Shown: in pieces, positions 37,244 to 45,627 of the stretch
Layout of the letters: the number at the start of each line of letters is the position of its first letter
Position numbering within the stretch: the stretch's first letter is position 1
Origin: Sphingomonas sp. NBWT7
GTDB taxonomy: Bacteria; Pseudomonadota; Alphaproteobacteria; Sphingomonadales; Sphingomonadaceae
Assembly (NCBI RefSeq): GCF_014217605.1
Contig: NZ_CP043640.1
Coordinates: 62,001-126,000, forward strand
Length of the DNA stretch: 64,000 nucleotides
Direction of reading: 5' to 3'
Position numbers and translations under genes: made by a program
Notes under the pieces: model-generated
What the model was told of the DNA's origin: nothing
Database searches by the model: none
What the model saw: only the letters and a program-made list of their open reading frames with translations

Positions 37244-37954
37244 ATGCAAACTGTGTTCGAGGCCCTTGGAGGGGCGAAGGGTAGGCGGCCCGGCCGTCAG
37301 ACCGGCCAGCGGGTCCACCGCTACAGCCGCACCGAGGAGGGCCGGGAAGGGCGGTTCTGGCAACCGTTCAGTCCCAAGAACGTCGCTCGCTTCATGCAGG
37401 CGGCCGAGAAATATGACCGGTTGAAACGGCTTGCCCACCGGCGCGAGCGCAACAACCGCGAGAATGGCGCGATCGGCCATGTCGGGCTTGAGGTGTTGCG
37501 CGAGTTGCTTCGCCTGATCGACTACAAGACAGGCCGACTCGATCCGGCCATCGCGACGCTGGCGCTTCGCATCGGCCGCTCGATCGCGGCCGTGGTGGAT
37601 GCGCTCAAGCGGCTCAAGGCGCATGGCTTCCTCGACTGGTTGCGTCGCTATGTGCCGACCGGCAACGCAGGAATGCGCGGCCCCCAGGTCAAACAGACCT
37701 CGAACGCCTACCGCTTGATGCTCCCGCCGCAGGTCGAGCGTGGCATGACGCCTCCACCGCCAGAAGACGACAGCGATCGGCGGCAGGCAGCGGCCGAGGA
37801 GGGCAGGGTGATGATTGCCAGGCTACCGCTCGATGAGCAGCCGGGCCAGCTCATCGACGATCCCGGCCTAGCCGCGATCCTTGCCCGGATCGGGCGAGCA
37901 ATCATGGACCAGGAACGTGATTCAGAGAGGCAGAATGAATCCAGCCAGAGTTAG
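37244..37954 (+). CDS. Putative plasmid replication protein, winged-helix type, backbone A
   Basis: A 236-residue protein. After a basic N-terminus (KGRRPGRQTGQRVHRYSRTE) comes NVARFMQAAEKYDRLKRLAH and then a winged-helix-like segment VLRELLRLIDYKTGRLDPAI, ALRIGRSIAAVVDALKRLKA, HGFLDWLRRYVPT. The C-terminus is acidic. Proteins of this type occur after parA on sphingomonad and rhizobial plasmids and are often labelled replication protein A, which also fits its position opposite repA in backbone B. GGGAGG precedes the ATG. I do not know a biochemical demonstration; it may instead be an accessory initiator. Confidence 0.6.
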   Translation: MQTVFEALGGAKGRRPGRQTGQRVHRYSRTEEGREGRFWQPFSPKNVARFMQAAEKYDRLKRLAHRRERNNRENGAIGHVGLEVLRELLRLIDYKTGRLDPAIATLALRIGRSIAAVVDALKRLKAHGFLDWLRRYVPTGNAGMRGPQVKQTSNAYRLMLPPQVERGMTPPPPEDDSDRRQAAAEEGRVMIARLPLDEQPGQLIDDPGLAAILARIGRAIMDQERDSERQNESSQS

Positions 37955-37970
37955 AAATATACAATGCGGA

Positions 37971-38075
37971 ATTGGCCTAACGGCCAATGCGTAGTTCGTT
38001 TCGTGCCGCCTTCGGCGTCACCGGGCGGCCTACCGGCCGCAGGCTTGGCGGGAAGAAAGTGGGCGAGGTCGCGAC
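37971..38075. other. Structured non-coding element, backbone A copy
   Basis: Between rep and traG a series of hairpins occurs: ATTGGCC-TAAC-GGCCAAT (37971-37988), CGCC-TTC-GGCG inside GTGCCGCCTTCGGCGTCAC (about 38005-38021), and GCGGCC-TACC-GGCCGC (38025-38040), followed by GGCGGGAAGAA. The same order of stems with different base pairs is found in backbone B at 50902-51000. Pairing preserved while bases change is the mark of a selected structure. Candidate roles are a stable RNA, a transcript end shared by rep and traG, or a single-strand initiation site. I recognise no named RNA family. Confidence 0.6.
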
Positions 38076-38222
38076 CGGAACGTGCCGTAGCGACCGTCAG
38101 GAGCGCGGTGAGGGCAGGGAAGGGGCTTTCGACATGTTGTCCCGCGCTGGTTGCGCCCAAGCTCACCAGCGGGGCTTAAATCGACCCGTTAGTTTGCAGC
38201 CCAGCGACTTAGCCGCGATCGA

Positions 38223-39866
38223 TCATGCCGGATCGAACCGCCCGGCGAACTCGCGATCGGCATAGTAGCGCAGCTTGGCCGCGATGATCGGGCGCTGCCC
38301 GGCGAGAAACAGGAGCTGGCGGTCGGGGCGCAGTGTGCGGACTTCATCGGGGGTGAGCAGCGCGCGGCCGACATGCTGCTGACCAAACGAGAGGCCGCTT
38401 TCTTCCGCGTCGATCGCGCGGCTCATCGTCTCGAACACGACGGTTTCCTCCCCGGCCAGATCGGAGACCAGCTTGGCGCTGTCCTGATCGTTGACCCCGA
38501 ACACCTGGAGGACGCCCGCGTTCGACAGGAAGGTGCCGGCGCGTTGCCCGTAGAGGGCGCGGAGCTGGTGGACGTCCTGCAGGATCGGCCAGAGCTGGAC
38601 GCCATAGCCCGCCATCAGCCCCATCGCGCGTTCGACCGGTTCGAGACGGCCGAGCGCCGCGAACTCATCGAGCAGGAACAGCACCGGCCAGGGTGGACGA
38701 CCCGGCGCGCGCGCCAGCTCGGTCAGGGCTTGCGCCACCATCAGCCGCAGCCAGCGCGCATAGCTGGCGAGCCGATCGGGCGGCAGCACGAGGAACACCG
38801 TCGCCGGCGCATCCTTCAACCCGGCGAACGTGAAATCCGAGCCGCCCAGCACCGTCGCCATGCGTGGGGAGTCGAGGAAGTGGGTATGGCGCTGCGCGGC
38901 CGACAGCACGCCGGCAGCTTCGCGGTCGGATTTGCCGAGCTGACGGTTGGCGGCGCGCGCGGCCAGGCCACCTTGCGCCTGCATCGCCGCGAGCTGCGCC
39001 GCCAATGCGGCCGGAGCGAGCGTCAGCCGGTCGCGGAGCGTGTCCAGGGTGCGAGTGGCGGGCGGTTCGGTGGTGATGATGTGGAGCAGGATACCGGCGA
39101 TCAGCGCCTTGGCTTCCTCGTTCCAATGCGCGTCGCCGGCTTCGCCGGGCGCGTCGTGGACCAGCGCGTCGGCGAGCGTCATGCAGTCGTCGGCGAGATC
39201 GAGGCCGTTGGGGTCGATACGATCGAGCGGATTGAACGCCGCCGAGGCCAGGCCGGTGACGCCGAACGGATCGAGGACATGGACCGCGCCGAACTTGCCG
39301 CGCTGGCGCGCGGCGATCCGGGCGTTCTCGCCCTTGGGGTCGATGCAGACGACCGCGAACGGATATTCCAGCAGATTGGGGATGATGGTGCCGACGCCCT
39401 TGCCGGTGCGGGCCGGCGCGATCGTCAGCAGATGCGCGGGGCCGGCATAGCGCAGCGGCTTGCCGGTCTTCACGTCGCGGCCGATCAGCAGGCCGTGATC
39501 GTCGTTGAGGGCCTGGGCTTCGCCGGCGCTGGCGAAGCGGGCCGAGCCGTGCGTGTCGGCGCGATCGTCATAGTCGAACCGGCGGAGCAGGGGCAGAACG
39601 AACATCCAGGCCGTGACCAGCACCACGGCACCGCCGATCCCGATAAAGCCGAGCTGGGGGACCACGCCGTTCTTATCCAGCTCGAAAAACCAGATCGATA
39701 GCAGCAGCAGGGCGAACAGCCCGAGGAACAGCACGATCGCGAACATGCCCATGCCGATGATGTGACGGGCGAACCGGAAGGGGGCGAGCAGGATGCCGAG
39801 CAGCGCCCACATCGGATTGGCGCGGGCAGTGCGGGCAAGGTTACGGGTAGCGCGCGCGATGCCCAT
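38223..39866 (-). CDS. traG: TraG/VirD4-type coupling protein, backbone A
   Basis: A 547-residue membrane ATPase that delivers the relaxosome to the conjugation channel. Two N-terminal membrane segments (IIGMGMFAIVLFLGLFALLL and IGGAVVLVTAWMFVLPLL) precede LLTIAPARTGKGVGTIIPNL (Walker A), VCIDPKGENARIAA, and WPVLFLLDEFAALGRLEPVE (Walker B). Near the C-terminus RTLRPDRQLLFLAGQRPIIA is typical of TraG. It is complete. It ends a minus-strand run traC, traD, orf, traG. No mating-pair formation genes lie in the window, so transfer would need them elsewhere. Confidence 0.92.
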   Translation of the reverse strand: MGIARATRNLARTARANPMWALLGILLAPFRFARHIIGMGMFAIVLFLGLFALLLLSIWFFELDKNGVVPQLGFIGIGGAVVLVTAWMFVLPLLRRFDYDDRADTHGSARFASAGEAQALNDDHGLLIGRDVKTGKPLRYAGPAHLLTIAPARTGKGVGTIIPNLLEYPFAVVCIDPKGENARIAARQRGKFGAVHVLDPFGVTGLASAAFNPLDRIDPNGLDLADDCMTLADALVHDAPGEAGDAHWNEEAKALIAGILLHIITTEPPATRTLDTLRDRLTLAPAALAAQLAAMQAQGGLAARAANRQLGKSDREAAGVLSAAQRHTHFLDSPRMATVLGGSDFTFAGLKDAPATVFLVLPPDRLASYARWLRLMVAQALTELARAPGRPPWPVLFLLDEFAALGRLEPVERAMGLMAGYGVQLWPILQDVHQLRALYGQRAGTFLSNAGVLQVFGVNDQDSAKLVSDLAGEETVVFETMSRAIDAEESGLSFGQQHVGRALLTPDEVRTLRPDRQLLFLAGQRPIIAAKLRYYADREFAGRFDPA

Positions 39867-39867
39867 C

Positions 39868-40158
39868 CTAGCGGCTTTCCGCCGCCATCATGGGCGTGAT
39901 CGGCAACGAGCGATCGGCGTCGGGATGATCGAGCAGCCGGAGCAGGATTTGCGAGACGAGGGGAGGGGACACCCCTTCGTCTAGCAGCATATCGAAAAAC
40001 GCATCATCGTTGGGCGTCGGGATCATGTCCTCGATGACGAGGTTGGCGCGCGACTCCGCCATATCCTCGCGCCACATGGCGACTTCCACGGGCGTACCGC
40101 GCACGAAATCCATCGCCCGGACTTCCGCCCGCACCGCCTCGATATCGAAATCCGCCAT
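39868..40158 (-). CDS. Small conserved protein of the tra module, unknown function
   Basis: A 96-residue acidic protein with FDIEAVRAEVRAMDFVRGTP, AMWREDMAESRANLVIEDMI and DDAFFDMLLDEGVSPPLVSQ. Backbone B has an almost parallel protein at 52694-52963 in the same place, between traD and traG. No known domain, signal or membrane segment is visible. The start overlaps the traD stop by one base. Conservation in both copies argues for a function in transfer. Confidence 0.75.
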   Translation of the reverse strand: MADFDIEAVRAEVRAMDFVRGTPVEVAMWREDMAESRANLVIEDMIPTPNDDAFFDMLLDEGVSPPLVSQILLRLLDHPDADRSLPITPMMAAESR

Positions 40159-40382
40159 CAGCTCGCTTCCATCGTTTCCGCGTCCGCATCAAACGCTCGC
40201 TTGCCGCGCCGCTTCCAGAGCGCCAGCGCGTCGCCGGCATCATCGCCGCGCGCGCGTCCCGCTAGGTCGAGCAGCGCGCCGTAGAGCGTGGCGCGATCGT
40301 CGTCGGTCAGCTCGACCAGGCCGGCTTTCTGGACGAGGCCGCCCAGCTCGATCAGGTGACGGGTGCGTTCGCGGCGTTGCAT
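40158..40382 (-). CDS. traD: Conjugal transfer protein TraD, backbone A
   Basis: A 74-residue protein beginning MQRRERTRHLIELGGLVQKA and continuing ELTDDDRATLYGALLDLA, then LALWKRRGKRAFDAD. This is the small TraD of Ti/RP4-related Dtr regions (not the F-type coupling ATPase), an accessory relaxosome protein near oriT. The backbone B copy (52960-53184) has the same length and nearly the same sequence. Confidence 0.85.
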   Translation of the reverse strand: MQRRERTRHLIELGGLVQKAGLVELTDDDRATLYGALLDLAGRARGDDAGDALALWKRRGKRAFDADAETMEAS

Positions 40383-40401
40383 GACCCAGCCCCGCGTATC
40401 G

Positions 40402-40749
40402 CTACGACGTTCCGCCGCTTCCGCGCGCAGCGTCGCCGCCCGGTTCAGTCGCAGCGCCCGATCCGTCGATTGCAGCAGTGCCGCTACCCCCCTCGACTTC
40501 GCTCGGGACAGGTTTGCGCCCGCGCCGCTGAAAGAAGGCAGCGCCCTTCACACGCCATGCCTCCTTCGCGCCCGCATCCTTCGATCCGATCGCATCGAGC
40601 AGCACCCCGGCGAGGGTTTCCGCATCGAGCGCATCCGCACCCGTAGCGGCGACCAGTTGCCCGAGCTGTTCGACCCGCTTCGCCTTGAGCGTCCGGGCCT
40701 TGTCGTTCAGCGCCTTCAGCTCGGCATCGTAATCGCGAACCTTCCGCAT
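40402..40749 (-). CDS. traC: Conjugal transfer protein TraC, backbone A
   Basis: A 115-residue relaxosome accessory protein: RKVRDYDAELKALNDKARTL, KAKRVEQLGQLVAATGADAL and LAGVLLDAIGSKDAGAKEAW. Over the first 79 residues it differs from the backbone B copy at four positions by my count. After RRGRK it carries an additional PVPSEVEG encoded by a REP-like sequence, absent from the B copy, and then the shared GSG-rich tail. It probably binds DNA at the nearby oriT. Confidence 0.87.
   Translation of the reverse strand: MRKVRDYDAELKALNDKARTLKAKRVEQLGQLVAATGADALDAETLAGVLLDAIGSKDAGAKEAWRVKGAAFFQRRGRKPVPSEVEGGSGTAAIDGSGAATEPGGDAARGSGGTS
40489..40512. repeat. REP-like element inside traC
   Basis: CCCTCGACTTCGCTCGGGAC followed by AGG is the palindromic REP sequence widespread in sphingomonad genomes (recalled). 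It is inserted in frame near the 3' end of traC; the backbone B copy lacks it. Confidence 0.65.
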
Positions 40750-40760
40750 CTATTCCTCCA

Positions 40761-41111
40761 TCATGAAGCAGATCGTGGCGCGAGCAGGATCACGCCGGCG
40801 CCGACGATGCACATGGTCGCACCGATCATATCCCACCGATCAGGCGCGCGGTTCTCGACCAGCCACAGCCATAGCAGCGACGCGACGATATAGACGCCGC
40901 CATAGGCAGCGTAGGCCCGCCCCGCAGCATCGGCATCGACACGGGTGAGCAGGAACGCGAACAGCGCCAGCGCGATCATGCCCGGCGCGATCCACCATGC
41001 CGACCGCCCGAGCTTTATCCACGCCCAGAAAGCGAAGCAGCCCGCGATTTCAGCGAGCGCCGCCATAGCGTAGATCACGCCGGTTGCAGTCAGTGTACCC
41101 AGTGTCGGCAT
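40761..41111 (-). CDS. YnfA/UPF0060-family small membrane protein
   Basis: A 116-residue protein with four hydrophobic helices: [60 protein letters not shown] and [26 protein letters not shown] and the GCFAFWAW start are YnfA signatures. The family is related to small multidrug transporters, with no established substrate. It is inserted between traC and oriT of backbone A; backbone B has no gene here. The start is the ATG at 41111; the longer open frame is an antisense artefact. Confidence 0.87.
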   Translation of the reverse strand: MPTLGTLTATGVIYAMAALAEIAGCFAFWAWIKLGRSAWWIAPGMIALALFAFLLTRVDADAAGRAYAAYGGVYIVASLLWLWLVENRAPDRWDMIGATMCIVGAGVILLAPRSAS

Positions 41112-41223
41112 CGTGTCGCTTCCGCGCCTTGAACGACAGCACCTTAGCGCACCCGGTATGAGGGTAAAGCCAGAACGATCGGAAAGCGCCAGCGAGTCAG
41201 TCACGAGGAGCGTAGCGGATTGT

Positions 41224-41260
41224 GAGTGCACGCTTATACATTGGTTCCCAATGTGCGTGG
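41224..41260. promoter_or_regulatory. oriT nic region, backbone A
   Basis: Between the divergent traC/ynfA and relaxase genes lies GAGTGCACGCTTATAC followed by the hairpin ACATTGG-TTC-CCAATGT (41238-41254). Backbone B has GAGTGCGCGCTTATAC and another hairpin at the same spot. The GTGC-GC-CTTATAC core with an adjoining stem resembles the nick region of RSF1010/Ti-type oriT. Upstream, GGTAAAGCCAGAACGATC is also shared by both copies. The exact nick site is not determined. Confidence 0.7.
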
Positions 41261-41330
41261 TCCTAGTGGGGGCGTTGCCCCCGCCGGACGGCTCCCCCTT
41301 AAGTGCAGTAAGGCAGAAGGGCGGGGCGTC

Positions 41331-42422
41331 GTGGCGATCTACCATTGTTCGGTCAAAGTCATCTCGCGGGCCACCGGGCGCAGCGCGGTCGCCGCCGCCG
41401 CCTATCGGTCGGGCGAGCGGCTGACCGACGAGCGCCTGGGCAAATGCCACGACTACACGCGCAAATCCGACATCGAGCATCGCGAGATCATGGCCCCGGA
41501 TCGCACGCCCGACTGGATGCTTGATCGCGCCCGTTTGTGGAACGGCGTCGAGGCGGCGGAACGGCGCAAGGACGCCCAGCTTGCCCGCGAAGTGGAAATC
41601 TCCCTTCCGCGTGAATTGGACGCGGAGGGGCGGCGCGCCCTGGTCGAGACCTATGTGCGCGAGCAGTTTGTGTCCCAGGGCATGATTGCGGACGTGTCGC
41701 TGCACCGGGGCCATTCGGCAGACGGGCAGGAGCAGCCGCACGCGCATGTCATGCTGACCATGCGCGATCTGACCGGCGAGGGGTTCGGAAAGAAGAACCG
41801 GGACTGGAATGCAGCCGAGCGGCTTGAGGGGTGGCGGGCCTCTTGGGCCGACCACGCGAACCAGGCGCTGGAACGGGCCGGGTGTGATGAGCGCATAGAC
41901 CATCGGTCGTTGAAGGATCAGCGCGAGGCGGCGCGGACACGTGGTGACGCGGAGGGGCATGAGGATCTAGGCCGGGAGCCGCTGGGCAAGGTGCCGTTGT
42001 CGGCGGTGGCGATGGAGCGCAAGGGCAGGTCCACCGATCGCGGTGACGAACAGCGCGGGGTGCAGGCCCGCAATCGGGAGCGGCGCGAGCTGACGCAGCA
42101 GCTTCGCGAACTCAGCGCCAGGATCGCGGAAACGATGCGCGGCATTGGCGACAAGGCCAAGGACATGGCGCAGGGGCTGCGCGACCGTCTCAGCGCGGCA
42201 TGGGGTAGTCAGGACCAGGCCGACGATCGCGGTGCGGCCGAGCGGATCGCGGAGGCGACGGCGCAGCGTGTGGAGCGGGATAAGGACACCCCGGCTCCGG
42301 GGAGCGCCGCCGATCGCATCGCCTCGCGTATGGGCAGCAAGGGCGGGTCGGATCACGACCAGGCCGAGCGTGATCTTGAACGGGATCGCAGCAAGGAACG
42401 GGACAGGGGCCGTGAACGGTAA
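41331..42422 (+). CDS. MobA/MobL-family relaxase without helicase domain, backbone A
   Basis: A 363-residue relaxase. The N-terminal nuclease domain shows [31 protein letters not shown] and the histidine triad [13 protein letters not shown], which bind metal and hold the nicked DNA. After about residue 200 the sequence becomes basic, Arg/Glu-rich and coiled-coil-like ([20 protein letters not shown]), and no ATPase motifs follow, unlike the 967-residue TraA in backbone B. The GTG at 41331 gives the family start; the longer frame to 41226 covers oriT. It probably nicks oriT but needs another helicase. Confidence 0.87.
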   Translation: MAIYHCSVKVISRATGRSAVAAAAYRSGERLTDERLGKCHDYTRKSDIEHREIMAPDRTPDWMLDRARLWNGVEAAERRKDAQLAREVEISLPRELDAEGRRALVETYVREQFVSQGMIADVSLHRGHSADGQEQPHAHVMLTMRDLTGEGFGKKNRDWNAAERLEGWRASWADHANQALERAGCDERIDHRSLKDQREAARTRGDAEGHEDLGREPLGKVPLSAVAMERKGRSTDRGDEQRGVQARNRERRELTQQLRELSARIAETMRGIGDKAKDMAQGLRDRLSAAWGSQDQADDRGAAERIAEATAQRVERDKDTPAPGSAADRIASRMGSKGGSDHDQAERDLERDRSKERDRGRER

Positions 42423-42467
42423 TGTTGGCAAGGTTGACAAACGTACATACAAACGCCATTCTTTCTC

Positions 42468-42764
42468 ATGGATAGCAAAAATGTCGCTGGCTTCGATTGG
42501 GACGAAGGCAACCAGGCCAAATGCCAGAAGCATGGTGTGACGCTGGCGGAAATCGAAAGCGTGTTCGCCGGGACGCCATCCATAGGGCCAGATGCTGCGC
42601 ATTCGACGGTGGAGACGCGCTTTCTGGCGATCGGCCGCGCCAGCAGTGGCCGTCATGTGTTTCTGGCCTTCACCTGGCGCGAGCGGAACGGGGCCAGATT
42701 TATCCGCCCGATCAGCGCCCGTTACATGCACGCCAAGGAGGTGCAGCACTATGAGCAAGGATAA
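42468..42764 (+). CDS. brnT: BrnT-family toxin
   Basis: A 98-residue ribonuclease toxin of the RelE-like fold. FDWDEGNQAKCQKHGVTLAE, ESVFAG, TRFLAIGRASSGRHVFLAFT and the C-terminal RPISARYMHAKEVQHYE are BrnT signatures. BrnT arrests growth by cutting RNA. TTGACA at 42433 and an ACGTACATACAAACG segment just upstream look like the promoter and operator. It overlaps brnA by 14 bases. The pair replaces the helicase-encoding part of the relaxase found in backbone B. Confidence 0.9.
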   Translation: MDSKNVAGFDWDEGNQAKCQKHGVTLAEIESVFAGTPSIGPDAAHSTVETRFLAIGRASSGRHVFLAFTWRERNGARFIRPISARYMHAKEVQHYEQG

Positions 42765-43005
42765 ACCCCTTCCGCTGATTTCCAGCGATGAGGAAGCCGA
42801 GGACTTCGTGGGTTCGGCCGATCTTACCGGCTATGATCTTTCTGCGCTCACGCCCACGCGGTTCGAGTTCGGCAGCAAGGATGCGCGGGTCAATATGCGT
42901 CTGCCCGCGCAATTGCTGGAACAGGTCAAGGCGATCGCCGCCAGCAAGGGCATGCCGTATCAGCGGTTCATTCGTCAGGCGCTGGAACAGGCGTTGCATC
43001 GGTAA
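42751..43005 (+). CDS. brnA: BrnA-family antitoxin
   Basis: An 84-residue protein with an acidic N-terminus (ISSDEEAEDFVGSADLTGYD) and a ribbon-helix-helix C-terminus (KDARVNMRLPAQLLEQVKAI, SKGMPYQRFIRQALEQALHR). The N-terminal part wraps the toxin, and the C-terminal part binds the operator. It follows and overlaps brnT. Confidence 0.9.
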   Translation: MSKDKPLPLISSDEEAEDFVGSADLTGYDLSALTPTRFEFGSKDARVNMRLPAQLLEQVKAIAASKGMPYQRFIRQALEQALHR

Positions 43006-43016
43006 GGCTATCGATC

Positions 43017-43523
43017 ATGGATGACAGCGACGATCCGGTGATGGCGCTGCTGGCGACCCAGCGGGCGATGCTGGCAGCGGTGGAGAATCTGGCGAACCAG
43101 GTGGAGGCGATGCAGGCGAAGGTGGACGCCATGAGTGGCGTGCTGGCCCAGCTCGTCGCCGGCAGCGCCGACGCGGCTGTGGTGGGCGGTGCCGATCGTG
43201 TCCCAACATTGGGCGAAAGGTTCAGGCATGCGACGGCCGAGGAGGCCGCGCGCGATCCGGCGCTTTATGCAGCCTATACCCATTATGTGGTTGCCCAGGC
43301 GATCGCCCAGAACCTTCACCGGGGCAATCCCGTCATGGCAGAGCAGGAAGCGGTGCGGGCGCGGGGCTGGATCGCGGATCAGCTCGACCAAGGGCGACAG
43401 TTCGACATGGCGAAGGCCAAGCGCCGTGAAGATGGCGCGGCCCATGCCGTGATCGAGCCGATCCATGAAGAAATGTTCGGTGGCCGTGTCAGGGTTGCGC
43501 GTCAGCCAGGCCTGGAGCGGTAG
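43017..43523 (+). CDS. Hypothetical protein with N-terminal coiled coil
   Basis: A 168-residue protein of unknown function, 11 bases after brnA. Residues 10-45 (ALLATQRAMLAAVENLANQV, EAMQAKVDAMSGVLAQLV) form a coiled coil, and the rest is helical (EAARDPALYAAYTHYVVAQA, AKAKRREDGAAHAVIEPIHE). No membrane segment, signal or known domain. The position near a relaxase and similarity in style to plasmid proteins suggest a mobilisation or stability role. Confidence 0.6.
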   Translation: MDDSDDPVMALLATQRAMLAAVENLANQVEAMQAKVDAMSGVLAQLVAGSADAAVVGGADRVPTLGERFRHATAEEAARDPALYAAYTHYVVAQAIAQNLHRGNPVMAEQEAVRARGWIADQLDQGRQFDMAKAKRREDGAAHAVIEPIHEEMFGGRVRVARQPGLER

Positions 43524-43535
43524 CGCCCAGTCTGA

Positions 43536-43817
43536 TTATGCTGCTTCCGCGATCCTGATTTCTAACGTCAGGCCGGATGCCGTGGCGAGGTTCACCAGCG
43601 CATCGAGGGAGAATTTGCCGAGCTTCCCGCGCAGCAGATCGTTGAGCCGGGGGCGGGTGATGCCAAGGCGTGCCGCCGCCGCTTCCTGCGGCATGTCCCA
43701 TGCGCGGATACGGCTTTTCAGGGCAGACAGCAGCTCGGAGCGCGCCTTCATGTTCGCGGCCTCTGCCGGGGTGTCGGCCAGTGCGTCAAAGACGCTATCG
43801 AAAGTCTGGACTTCCAT
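43536..43817 (-). CDS. HigA-like XRE antitoxin
   Basis: A 93-residue protein: RSELLSALKSRIRAWDMPQE, AAARLGITRPRLNDLLRGKL and FSLDALVNLATASGLTLEIR. The helix-turn-helix and following RLNDLLRGK segment are typical of antitoxins that pair with DUF891/HigB toxins. It lies 43 bases downstream of the toxin at 43861-44142 on the same strand, so the order is toxin first. Confidence 0.85.
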   Translation of the reverse strand: MEVQTFDSVFDALADTPAEAANMKARSELLSALKSRIRAWDMPQEAAAARLGITRPRLNDLLRGKLGKFSLDALVNLATASGLTLEIRIAEAA

Positions 43818-43860
43818 TGCCTATTCCTTCCTCCATGCCCGTAAACGGTTCGCGGCCAGC

Positions 43861-44142
43861 TCAATGTCCCTTTTGCGGGGTCGCCTGGGTTTTCTTCTGG
43901 AAGGCGTGGAGGACAAGCACCGCCTCCGGTAACGTCGCCAGATAGATCACCCGGAAAGCCCCGGATTGCTCCCTGATCCTGATTTCGCGCACGCCGGGGC
44001 CAATGGTTTTCATCGGCTTCCAGTCGTCGGGATCGTTGCCGATCTGGACCTCGTTGAGCTGATGGCCCGCTTCGGAGCGGGCATCATCAGGAAAATCACG
44101 AAGCCGAGCGAGGCTGTCACCCAGGAACGAAATTTGTTTCAC
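43861..44142 (-). CDS. HigB/RelE-family toxin (DUF891)
   Basis: A 93-residue toxin: QISFLGDSLARLRDFPDDAR, DWKPMKTIGPGVREIRIREQ, GAFRVIYLATLPEAVLVLHA and FQKKTQATPQ. The KPM-x(n)-GPGVREIR and VLHAFQKKT blocks mark DUF891. It should cleave mRNA on ribosomes. A perfect dyad (44151-44168) lies 8 bases before the start and is probably the operator. It is related to, but clearly different from, the toxin at 34495, which makes cross-neutralisation unlikely. Confidence 0.88.
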   Translation of the reverse strand: MKQISFLGDSLARLRDFPDDARSEAGHQLNEVQIGNDPDDWKPMKTIGPGVREIRIREQSGAFRVIYLATLPEAVLVLHAFQKKTQATPQKGH

Positions 44143-44150
44143 GGGAGGGG

Positions 44151-44168
44151 TGTATCAAATTCGATACA
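44151..44168. promoter_or_regulatory. Operator dyad of the HigBA-like pair
   Basis: TGTATC-AAATTC-GATACA is a perfect 6-base inverted repeat 8 bases upstream of the toxin start. Antitoxins of this type bind such dyads to repress their operon. Confidence 0.6.
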
Positions 44169-44280
44169 AAAAGCAAGCAAGCTTTCGAGTGCAAATGAGC
44201 AGTCGCTTCCGCTTGAGAACCTCACGTTCCGAGCTAGACGCTGATACAGTTCAAAATCGAGCGTAAGGCGGGGAATAAGA

Positions 44281-45235
44281 ATGAGATTCGCAACAGGGGT
44301 ATTGGCAATTGCAGCGGTTCAATTGTCCGGTTGTGGATCATCAAACTCTTCGCAGGCCGAAGCAGATCAGCACGCTACAGCAGTGCCTCAACCTTCCATC
44401 CCGGTGCCTGCTGTACCCCAAATGGACCCCTGTGCGATGAAGCTGGCAAGTGCCACAAGCGGGGCTGGCAAGCTCATCTTTCCGAGTATCGAAAAGCGCT
44501 TGGAGTGGGGAGCTAGTGAAGGTCGGGTCCAGAGTGTCGCAAACTCGATCGCTTCGAAAACTTCCAGGGATGACAGTGGTCTTACGGCCTACGCGAACGG
44601 CTTATGACGACTGGATACAGTTTGAGTTTTCGAGCGGCGTGTTGAGCGGCGTGCATGAGCGGCACAATAATAAAAGTCGGCAGGCTCCATTCGTGGATGG
44701 TTTTCTATCAAAACTGAAAATCTCTCTGGGCGACAAAGCAGCTACATCAACCGATGGCGATGGTGCCTGCAATGCTGTGTGGCAGACAGGAAAAAATTCT
44801 ACAAAAGCCGTGTGGCGTGATTCAGAATGGTTCGTTGATGTCTATTATACGCCATCTAACGGAAAGCCGACACGTTCATCCGAGGAAGAATCTGCCATTT
44901 GGGAGTTCTATACTCCTTTGGAGGATAGGCTTGGAAAGGAGGCAGCGTTGAGCGCCACTGCCAAGCATTTCAAAATATCCCGCGACGATGTGTTCCAAGT
45001 AATTGTGCGGGGTCTAGAGCAGGGAAGGCCACTGCCTGAAATCACGCCCTTGCCGTTGCCCCAGTCTTCGAAAGGCCCGGCTCCTGAAGCCGCTGGCCGT
45101 GAGGCGCTACCGAAAGAAGATCGCCGTTCCTATGACGCACTGAAAGCCAAAGGCTATTCAGATACCGATGCCCGACAAGCGGCGGCAGCGATAAGGCGGC
45201 TCTGTGAAGCTGGTAAAGGTGCGGACTGTCAGTAA
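44281..45235 (+). pseudogene. Lipoprotein of unknown function, apparently frameshifted
   Basis: The first frame (44281-44607) begins with a lipoprotein signal, FATGVLAIAAVQLSGCGSSN, whose Cys follows an LSG lipobox. The second frame continues to 45235 with LRPTRTAYDDWIQFEFSSGV, AVWRDSEWFVDVYYTPSNG and a C-terminal helical domain, SYDALKAKGYSDTDARQAAA. Joined near the AAAA at 44561, the text would read SIASKLPGMTVVLRPTRTAY, and the total length fits a one-base insertion. It might be two real genes, but the second has no good start of its own. Low GC compared with neighbours. Confidence 0.5.
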
Positions 45236-45280
45236 AGAGTGGTCGTTCTATTGAAAGAATTTTTGAAACGGGGGCAGGGA

Positions 45281-45598
45281 ATGAAAATCTTAGCTTTGGT
45301 AACATTGGCATGTCTGCCAATATTGGCTTCGTGCGGGAATAAGGGTTATGATGAGCCTGTTGTTACGAGCAACGCAGCTGCGTCGGTTTCGACAATGGAT
45401 GGTTCGCCATCGACCGTTAGCGGGTCACAGGCAAAGATAAATGAAATCGACGGAGGCATGGCCACGCTGCAAGCGCATCATGCGGAGGATTCTGTGAAGA
45501 TGGATCGTCTCATTGGAGAGTGTCAGGCCGAGACCGGGGCTGTGATGCAAGGTGAAGGTGCGATGCGGATCGTCAATTGTGTCAACGGCAAGTGGTAA
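45281..45598 (+). CDS. Small lipoprotein of unknown function
   Basis: A 105-residue protein with a lipoprotein signal (KILALVTLACLPILASCGNK; LASC lipobox). The mature part is Ser/Thr-rich and then helical (SQAKINEIDGGMATLQAHHA, EDSVKMDRLIGECQAETG) and ends with a cysteine-containing CVNGKW. GGGCAGGGA precedes the ATG at 45281; a longer frame upstream is unlikely. It is the second of three consecutive lipoprotein genes with lower GC than the plasmid backbone. Confidence 0.65.
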   Translation: MKILALVTLACLPILASCGNKGYDEPVVTSNAAASVSTMDGSPSTVSGSQAKINEIDGGMATLQAHHAEDSVKMDRLIGECQAETGAVMQGEGAMRIVNCVNGKW

Positions 45599-45627
45599 AC
45601 TGGAAAATAGCGGACCAGTTTGCTGCC

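Noticed and set aside
38373..39701. A 442-codon plus-strand frame opposite traG.
   Set aside because: Antisense shadow of the intact TraG with no recognisable domain.
40761..41960. A 399-codon minus-strand frame across ynfA and the relaxase.
   Set aside because: Only the part from 41111 down is a protein (YnfA); the rest is antisense to the relaxase and crosses oriT.
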